Of a stretch of DNA of 64,000 nt, positions 59,739 to 64,000 are shown in pieces. Source of the stretch: JAFGCY01 sp964609245 (GTDB taxonomy: Bacteria > 4484-113 > JAFGCY01). The position numbers and the translations under genes were made by a program. The stretch lies in assembly GCA_964609245.1 (NCBI GenBank), contig CAZSSB010000011.1, positions 1 to 64,000 of the forward strand, in the 5' to 3' direction. Numbering within the stretch: the first letter of the stretch is position 1; each line of letters opens with the position of its first letter. Below the pieces are notes generated by a model, which did not search any database, was not told the DNA's origin, and saw nothing but the letters and a program-made list of their open reading frames with translations.

Positions 59739-61064
59739 CTACCCCGAGGCCCGCATCGGCATGAACCCGCTCTGGATACCCGCGGTGCTGTTGGCCTCCA
59801 CCGGCCGCTGCTGCCTGATCCGCGCCACGCCCGGGCCGACCACCACCCCGTCGCGCCCGTAGCGCCGGCGGATGTGGTCAACCGCCACGAACAGCCACTG
59901 CTCGCGCTGCTCACGCGGCGTGGTAAACAGCTGCAGCTGGCTGGCGCCGGCGGTGAACCGCGAGAGGCGCACCCCCAGCAGCCGGATCCGCAGCCGCCGC
60001 CTGCAGCCCTCGCCGAACAGCTGCACCGCCCGCTCGAACACCGCGCTGTCGGCATCGGTCGCCTCGGGCAGGAAGCCGCCGTGGGTCAGGGTCTTGAAGT
60101 CGCTGTAGCGGATCTTGACCGTCACGTGGCGGGCGCGCAGGTCCTGCTCGCGCATCCGGCGGCAGGCGTCCTCGGTCAGCCGCCACAGCGTCTGCCGGAT
60201 GACCGCCGGGTCGATCACGTCGCGCTCGAAGGTGGTCTCGTGGCCGATGCTCTTGGGGCGGCGCGAAAGGTCCGCCTCGCCCCGGCCGAACGCGCCGGTG
60301 TTGCCCGCCTGCCGGCGCACCGAACCGTCGCCCTCGCGCAGCGCCCGCACCACCGCGGTCAGCGCCAAGCCGAAGCTGTTATCCAACATCCGCTCCGGCA
60401 GGTCCAGCAGTTGGCCGACGCGGTGCACCCCCCGCGCCCGCAGCGCCGTCCCGATCGCCGGCCCGATGCCCGGCACCGCCTGGATATCGTGCGGCGCCAG
60501 AAACTGCTCCACCTCGCCGGGCAGCACGCGGAAGATGCCGTCGGGCTTGGCGTGGCGGCTGGCCATCTTGGCTGCGATCCGGCTGGGGGCGATACCGATC
60601 GACAGCGGCAGCCCCACTTCGTTGCGCACCCGCCGCCGCACGTGCTCGGCGAACTGCTCGATCCCGCCGTGGTCGCGCGCAAACAGCCGCTCGCAGCCGC
60701 TGATGTCCAGCTCGAACTCGTCGACGCTGCGGGCCTTGAAGTACGGCGCCTCGCCGCGCAGGATGTCCTGGACGCGCTTGCTGTAGAGCGTGTAGTTGCC
60801 GTGCAGCCCGTGGTGCAGGAACGCGGTTTTGGTGCGCAGCGGCCCGCCGGCGTCCTGCACCACCCGGTAGGCCTCGGCCATCGGCATCGCGCTGTGGATG
60901 CCCAGGCGGCGGGCCTCGTAGCTGCAGGCCGCCACCACCCCGCGCGAGCCCGGCTCGCCGCCGATGACCACCGGCCGGCCCCGAAGATCGGGCCGGTGCA
61001 GCCGCTCGACCTCAACGAAGAAGCAGTCCAGGTCCGCCAGACAGACTATCCGCGCGCTATACAC
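59739..61064 (-). CDS. dinB: Y-family DNA polymerase (Pol IV/DinB-like)
   Basis: 441 residues. Translesion polymerase. The catalytic residues are present: LADLDCFFVEVE (first Asp) and SVDEFELDISG (Asp-Glu), so it is not an inactive ImuB. The fingers, palm and HhH segment (IQAVPGIGPAIGTALRARGV) are followed by the little-finger domain (KSIGHETTFERDVIDP). The last ~40 residues are an extra tail with no clear beta-clamp motif. Start GTG 61064 lies 6 nt after TATACT. It precedes dnaE2 by 6 bases, so the two make one operon. A 16-bp dyad covers the start and -10 region. Confidence 0.92.
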   Translation of the reverse strand: MYSARIVCLADLDCFFVEVERLHRPDLRGRPVVIGGEPGSRGVVAACSYEARRLGIHSAMPMAEAYRVVQDAGGPLRTKTAFLHHGLHGNYTLYSKRVQDILRGEAPYFKARSVDEFELDISGCERLFARDHGGIEQFAEHVRRRVRNEVGLPLSIGIAPSRIAAKMASRHAKPDGIFRVLPGEVEQFLAPHDIQAVPGIGPAIGTALRARGVHRVGQLLDLPERMLDNSFGLALTAVVRALREGDGSVRRQAGNTGAFGRGEADLSRRPKSIGHETTFERDVIDPAVIRQTLWRLTEDACRRMREQDLRARHVTVKIRYSDFKTLTHGGFLPEATDADSAVFERAVQLFGEGCRRRLRIRLLGVRLSRFTAGASQLQLFTTPREQREQWLFVAVDHIRRRYGRDGVVVGPGVARIRQQRPVEANSTAGIQSGFMPMRASG

Positions 61065-61076
61065 ACGTATAGTATA
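61057..61076 (-). promoter_or_regulatory. dinB-dnaE2 promoter with dyad operator (SOS-like)
   Basis: The dyad CTATAC-ACAC-GTATAG (61057-61072) overlaps the GTG start (61062-61064) and abuts TATACT (minus, 61076-61071). The CTAT-N8-ATAG shape is similar in spacing to the Proteobacterial LexA box CTGT-N8-ACAG. This is a candidate LexA-type site; no lexA is visible in this window. Confidence 0.5.
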
Positions 61077-61174
61077 TCATAACCAACGAAGAACCGCTAT
61101 ACTTGCGATCAGTGTTTTTTCGGGTTATACTTCAAATTCATACTTGAAATCACTCAAGTCACTAGGAGCTCTCA

Positions 61175-61528
61175 ATGAAATTAAACTGGATCAAATGCGA
61201 AGGCGACCAGTGGTGTGCCCTTATGTCAGTCAACCTTGACGGCAGCCACTTCGACGACATGAAAGGAGTCTACGTCATCTGGCATGGCGGTAGCGACGCC
61301 CGCACCGTCCGCGTCGGACAGGGGGACATCAAAGACAGGCTGTCTGCCCACAGGAATGACACCTCAATCACGAGGCACGGCAAGAACGCCACCCTCTACG
61401 CTACATGGGCGCCCGCTGAACTCCAGTATCGCGACGGCATTGAACGGTATCTCTTCGACAGCCTTAAACCACTGGAAGGGGAACTCGCACCCGCCGCCAA
61501 GCCTATCCAAGTGAATCTCCCCTCGTAG
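61175..61528 (+). CDS. Small GIY-YIG-like protein
   Basis: 117 residues. GVYVIWHGGSDARTVRVGQGDIKDRLSAHRND has the spacing of a GIY-YIG core: the first G-V-Y replaces GIY, and V-R-V-G-Q-G replaces YIG, with the Arg in DRL. RDGIERYLFDSLKPLEGE near the end resembles the glutamate-bearing block of this family. The core is therefore plausible but the second Tyr is missing. AGGAG lies 7 nt before the ATG. The upstream 110 bases (61065-61174) are AT-richer than the surroundings, with several TATA-like motifs. The nuclease function is not certain. Confidence 0.6.
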   Translation: MKLNWIKCEGDQWCALMSVNLDGSHFDDMKGVYVIWHGGSDARTVRVGQGDIKDRLSAHRNDTSITRHGKNATLYATWAPAELQYRDGIERYLFDSLKPLEGELAPAAKPIQVNLPS

Positions 61529-61572
61529 ACATAGCGGACAACACGCTACTCCAACCAACCAGCCACAGCATG

Positions 61573-61601
61573 TAGACAAGCATCGCCTAATCTGTTATCA
61601 T
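61573..61601 (+). promoter_or_regulatory. Promoter of candidate small RNA
   Basis: TAGACA at 61573-61578 (one mismatch to TTGACA), a 17-nt spacer and TATCAT at 61596-61601 (one mismatch to TATAAT). Confidence 0.55.
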
Positions 61602-61607
61602 CCTACT

Positions 61608-61668
61608 AATCCGGATCACCGGAGGTGGAAGGTCAGATGCCTTCGCGGCCGCAAGGCCGTTTTCTTTT
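61608..61668 (+). ncRNA. Candidate ~60-nt small RNA
   Basis: A promoter-like pair and a perfect terminator hairpin are only about 45 nt apart, bounding a transcript of ~60 nt. It contains GGAGGTGG and one short ATG frame running through the terminator, which is unlikely to be a real peptide. The transcript converges with the DUF3800 gene end. It may instead be only the terminator of the GIY-YIG-like gene. Confidence 0.4.
61646..61668 (+). terminator. Intrinsic terminator
   Basis: CGGCC-GCAA-GGCCG (61646-61659) followed by TTTTCTTTT (61660-61668). Perfect 5-bp GC stem with a tetraloop; it would also end transcripts from the GIY-YIG-like gene. Confidence 0.75.
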
Positions 61669-62450
61669 CAGGGGAGCCACTTCCTGCCCCACCCCTCGAT
61701 CTGCCCACCGGGGCTACGGTTGTACTTGCATGCCTCCAGGATAGCCGCTATCTGCCCACCGAAGTTGGCTGGTAAGCCCTGCCTGTTCTTGCGGGCAAGC
61801 GCACCCCTGAAGCTGGGATGCGCGATAAGGTCGGCCAGTTGCAGTCCCGCGATGTTGTTGGCCTTGGGTTTGACCTTCAACTGCGAACTGGTAAGGCGCT
61901 CTTCAAACTCACTTGGTGGGATGAACTCTGTGCCGCCAGCGTAGACCCGAGCAAACGAATCCTTCAGCCTCCGATCCTCGCGACCTTGACGAGACTCCGC
62001 CATCACGTCACCCACTTCCTCTCTGGCTCTTAGCCAGAGTACGAATCTCTCCACAAGAACGCGAAGGCAGTAGTGATACGGGTCATATCTCCACACGTGA
62101 TAACGGTTCTTGTGCTCCAACTTGTCCATGACAACGGTTATCACTACGTAGTCCCATGAACGCAGCAGTCCCAAGAGCTCCTCATTGAACTGCGATTCCA
62201 CTACAGCATCACGAAGCGCAGCAAATGGGTACTTCTTGTTCATCAACTCCTTGCGGTGCAGAATCAGCGGCTCATCCGGATGGTGCCGGAAAAACGCCGT
62301 CTTGAGACGCTCCATCTGAGGAACGACGACGTCGGCAACGTGATCGAGTTCCAAGATCACACCGGTCAGGCTCAAATACCTGTGGTTTGGGTCCGCCGAC
62401 GCACCAAGGTCACTATTGCCAACCTCATCCACGTATAGCCGGTGCTTCAC
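61668..62450 (-). CDS. DUF3800 protein
   Basis: 260 residues. The N-terminal LYVDEVGNSD matches the DUF3800 YVDESG motif, and GLQLADLIAH near the C-terminus is the second conserved block; acidic residues in both could bind metal. The fold is thought to be RNase H-like, and the family occurs often in mobile or defence-related regions, but no function is proven. The start is GTG 62450: TAGACT ends 6 nt before it, fitting a leaderless mRNA. Its end meets the terminator of the opposite strand. Confidence 0.75.
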   Translation of the reverse strand: MKHRLYVDEVGNSDLGASADPNHRYLSLTGVILELDHVADVVVPQMERLKTAFFRHHPDEPLILHRKELMNKKYPFAALRDAVVESQFNEELLGLLRSWDYVVITVVMDKLEHKNRYHVWRYDPYHYCLRVLVERFVLWLRAREEVGDVMAESRQGREDRRLKDSFARVYAGGTEFIPPSEFEERLTSSQLKVKPKANNIAGLQLADLIAHPSFRGALARKNRQGLPANFGGQIAAILEACKYNRSPGGQIEGWGRKWLP

Positions 62451-62551
62451 CAAGCGAGTCTACCGCCCGCGTCGCCATCAGCGCAACTCAACGGCTGCCT
62501 ACCGTCAACACACGCGCCAATCGCGGATTGCATTGGTATACAATCCCTGCG

Positions 62552-63679
62552 ATGCGCGCCATCGTGCTAACTTGCCTGCTGGCCGCCCTGCTGGCGGCGT
62601 TCAGCGCCTCGGCGCAGGACGAAACGCCCCAGGCAGCGCCCCACACCCCTGCGGAGTTGCTTGAGGACGGCTCCTGGACGATGGTGGTGCTGCCCGACAT
62701 CCAGAGCTACGTGGACCACTCGGCGCACTACCCCCTGCTGGAGCAGGTCATCCAGTGGATCATCGACAACCGCGAGGCCTGCGATATCCGGCTGGTGCTG
62801 CAGGTCGGCGACATCGTCTTCCAGAACGGCGTCCCGCTGGCCAGCATGAGCAGCGGCGATCAGAACAGCCACCAGCAGTGGACCAACGCCCAGCGCGCCA
62901 TGCACCGGCTGAACGGCATCGTTCCCTACATCATGGCGACAGGCAACCACGACTACGGTCTCGTCGACGCCGACGGCCGCTTCACCCAGTTCAACGACTT
63001 CTTCAAGCCTGCCGACAATCCCCTGATCGATCCCGCTGAGGGCGGCATCCTGGCCGAGTTGGGGCCCAACGCCTATGGCAACCTGACGCTGGAGAACGCC
63101 TGCTACGACTTCACCGCACCTGACGGCCGCCAGCTACTGATCCTGGCCCTCGAGTGGGGGCCGCGCCAGGCCGCCGTGGACTGGGCGCGCGAGGTGGCCG
63201 GCCGCGAGCAGTACGCGGGCCACACCAAGGTGCTGCTGACCCACGCCTACCTCTATCACGACGACACCCGCTACGACTGGGCCGGCAAGGGGACGGATCA
63301 GGGCGCGACTCCCCACGCTTACTCCGGCACTAGCGAGGACACCAATGATGGCGAGGAGCTGTGGACCGAACTCGTGAACATGATTCCGGGCTTCGAGCTG
63401 GTGCTCTGCGGACACGTCGGCGGCGACATGGTGGGCTATCTCGCCAGCGAAAGCGTCCACGGCGCCACGGTGCACCAGCTGATGTTCAACGCCCAGTTCC
63501 TGCCGCTGGGCGGCGAGGGCTGGATCAGGCTGCTGGAATTCAGGCCCGACGGCAGGACGGTGCAGGTCAGGACCTATTCGCCCTGGTTCGCGGACGACGA
63601 CGACCCGGCGACCTCGCCGTGGCGTACCGCGCCGGATGACGAGTTCCTGATTCAGCTCTCTCTTCTCGATCCCGACTGA
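62552..63679 (+). CDS. Secreted calcineurin-like metallophosphoesterase
   Basis: 375 residues. A signal peptide (MRAIVLTCLLAALLAAFSASAQ) is followed by the metallophosphatase core: VLPDIQSYV, LQVGDIVFQN, ATGNHDYG, LLTHAYLYHDD and LCGHVGG provide the D, G-D, G-N-H-D, H and G-H metal ligands. The substrate is unknown; similar secreted enzymes cleave phosphomono- or diesters. TACAAT lies 7 nt before the ATG without an SD, so it is probably leaderless. The C-terminal ~60 residues form a beta-strand-rich extension. Confidence 0.87.
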   Translation: MRAIVLTCLLAALLAAFSASAQDETPQAAPHTPAELLEDGSWTMVVLPDIQSYVDHSAHYPLLEQVIQWIIDNREACDIRLVLQVGDIVFQNGVPLASMSSGDQNSHQQWTNAQRAMHRLNGIVPYIMATGNHDYGLVDADGRFTQFNDFFKPADNPLIDPAEGGILAELGPNAYGNLTLENACYDFTAPDGRQLLILALEWGPRQAAVDWAREVAGREQYAGHTKVLLTHAYLYHDDTRYDWAGKGTDQGATPHAYSGTSEDTNDGEELWTELVNMIPGFELVLCGHVGGDMVGYLASESVHGATVHQLMFNAQFLPLGGEGWIRLLEFRPDGRTVQVRTYSPWFADDDDPATSPWRTAPDDEFLIQLSLLDPD

Positions 63680-63702
63680 ACCGGCCGGCGAGAGACCCGT
63701 CG

Positions 63703-64000
63703 TCAGTGCAACTCGTTGCCGTCGTCGTCGATCCGCCGCTGCACCTTGGCCCAGGACTCCGTGATCAGGAAGCTCTCCTCCATATTGGCCACCATCCGCT
63801 CGAAGCGCGGCATCGGCACCGCGAAGCTCAGCACCCGGGCCGGCACGCAGGGCCGCGCGGAGACGTCCATCATGCCCAGGACGGCCCGCGGATTCTCGCT
63901 CAGCAGTTCCAGATAGGGGTGGTGCACGATCGAGCCGCAACCCGCGGCAAACGGCACCCGTACGGCATCCACGTCCGCATCGTCGAAGCCCGACAGCGTG
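63703..64000 (-). CDS. DUF169 family protein (start beyond window)
   Basis: The C-terminal ~99 residues are visible and the frame is open at the right edge. VRVPFAAGCGSIVHHPYLELLSEN, AVLGMMDVSARP, VLSFAVPMPRFERMVANMEESFLIT match the C-terminal half of DUF169 (COG2043) proteins. A conserved cysteine is in GAGCGS-type context (here AAGCGS). The function of this family is unknown. It is convergent with the metallophosphoesterase. Confidence 0.75.
   Translation of the reverse strand, partial: TLSGFDDADVDAVRVPFAAGCGSIVHHPYLELLSENPRAVLGMMDVSARPCVPARVLSFAVPMPRFERMVANMEESFLITESWAKVQRRIDDDGNELH

Noticed and set aside
59517..61082. 521-codon plus-strand frame opposite dinB
   Set aside because: Composition (Arg, Gln, His, Ala) is typical of an antisense frame; the minus-strand polymerase is unambiguous.
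61637..61731. Short ATG frame with SD inside the candidate small RNA
   Set aside because: It runs through a terminator and into the opposite gene, and its peptide is low-complexity.
1..64000. CRISPR arrays, insertion sequences, integrases or prophage
   Set aside because: No regularly spaced direct repeats, transposase or phage structural genes were seen.

Overview
This is a GC-rich, gene-dense bacterial chromosome segment. It has diderm-type features (lipoproteins, TatA, a SPOR protein, a family 9 glycosyltransferase, a candidate outer-membrane barrel). There is no 16S or 23S rRNA and no decisive marker, so I do not name a phylum. A notable trait is that many genes have a TANNNT-type -10 hexamer ending 6-7 nt before a start codon (ATG, GTG or TTG) and no Shine-Dalgarno sequence. 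This suggests that leaderless mRNAs are common, mixed with ordinary SD-led genes (hutI, hutH, rpsA, the DnaJ-zinc-finger protein).

Layout. 1-4.6 kb (minus): an edge-cut lipoprotein, panE and a DinG-type helicase. 4.7-8.0 kb (plus): a crotonase-family protein and a membrane Fe-S (HdrD/DUF224-like) oxidoreductase whose promoter sits between two arms of a long inverted repeat. 8.1-12.2 kb (minus): hutI-hutH, a beta-propeller protein and a small partner. 12.3-17.1 kb (plus): rpsA-coaE-lytic transglycosylase-gcvT. 17.1-25.1 kb (minus): purH, a Cys-rich protein pair, malic enzyme and the sodium pump oadG-oadA-oadB. 25.3-28.3 kb (plus): a GT9 glycosyltransferase, a TlpA-like thioredoxin and a ThiE-like protein. 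28.3-31.9 kb: a SPOR protein, tatA, a lone 5S rRNA with its own promoter, a three-gene envelope operon with a retropepsin-like protein, tRNA-Thr and tRNA-Tyr.

32-43.7 kb: pepA, a stand-alone DnaJ-type zinc-finger protein, two GGDEF proteins with degenerate active sites but intact I-site motifs, two secreted beta-propeller-like proteins, an inositol-monophosphatase, a DUF115/Maf-like protein, a VOC gene interrupted by an in-frame TAG and a class V aminotransferase. 43.7-49.8 kb: MATE exporter, pgpH-phoH, family 4 uracil-DNA glycosylase and a HAD hydrolase. 49.8-54 kb: a branched-chain amino-acid transporter (livH-livM-livG-livF) whose LivH carries a large insert. 54.1-56.1 kb (minus): a DUF4956 protein and a barrel protein. 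56.2-61.1 kb (minus): a dinB-dnaE2 mutagenesis cassette in which two palindromic elements are inserted in frame within dnaE2. 61.1-64 kb: a small AT-richer stretch with a GIY-YIG-like gene, a candidate small RNA and a DUF3800 protein, then a secreted metallophosphoesterase and an edge-cut DUF169 protein.

How the parts fit. Histidine degradation, malic enzyme, the oxaloacetate decarboxylase pump, a branched-chain amino-acid transporter and the crotonase/Fe-S membrane oxidoreductase pair suggest a heterotroph using amino and organic acids with sodium-coupled energetics. The strongest novelty candidates are the palindromic elements inside the error-prone polymerase gene, the leaderless promoter layout, the Cys-Ser-Gly cofactor triad of histidine ammonia-lyase and the LivH insert.
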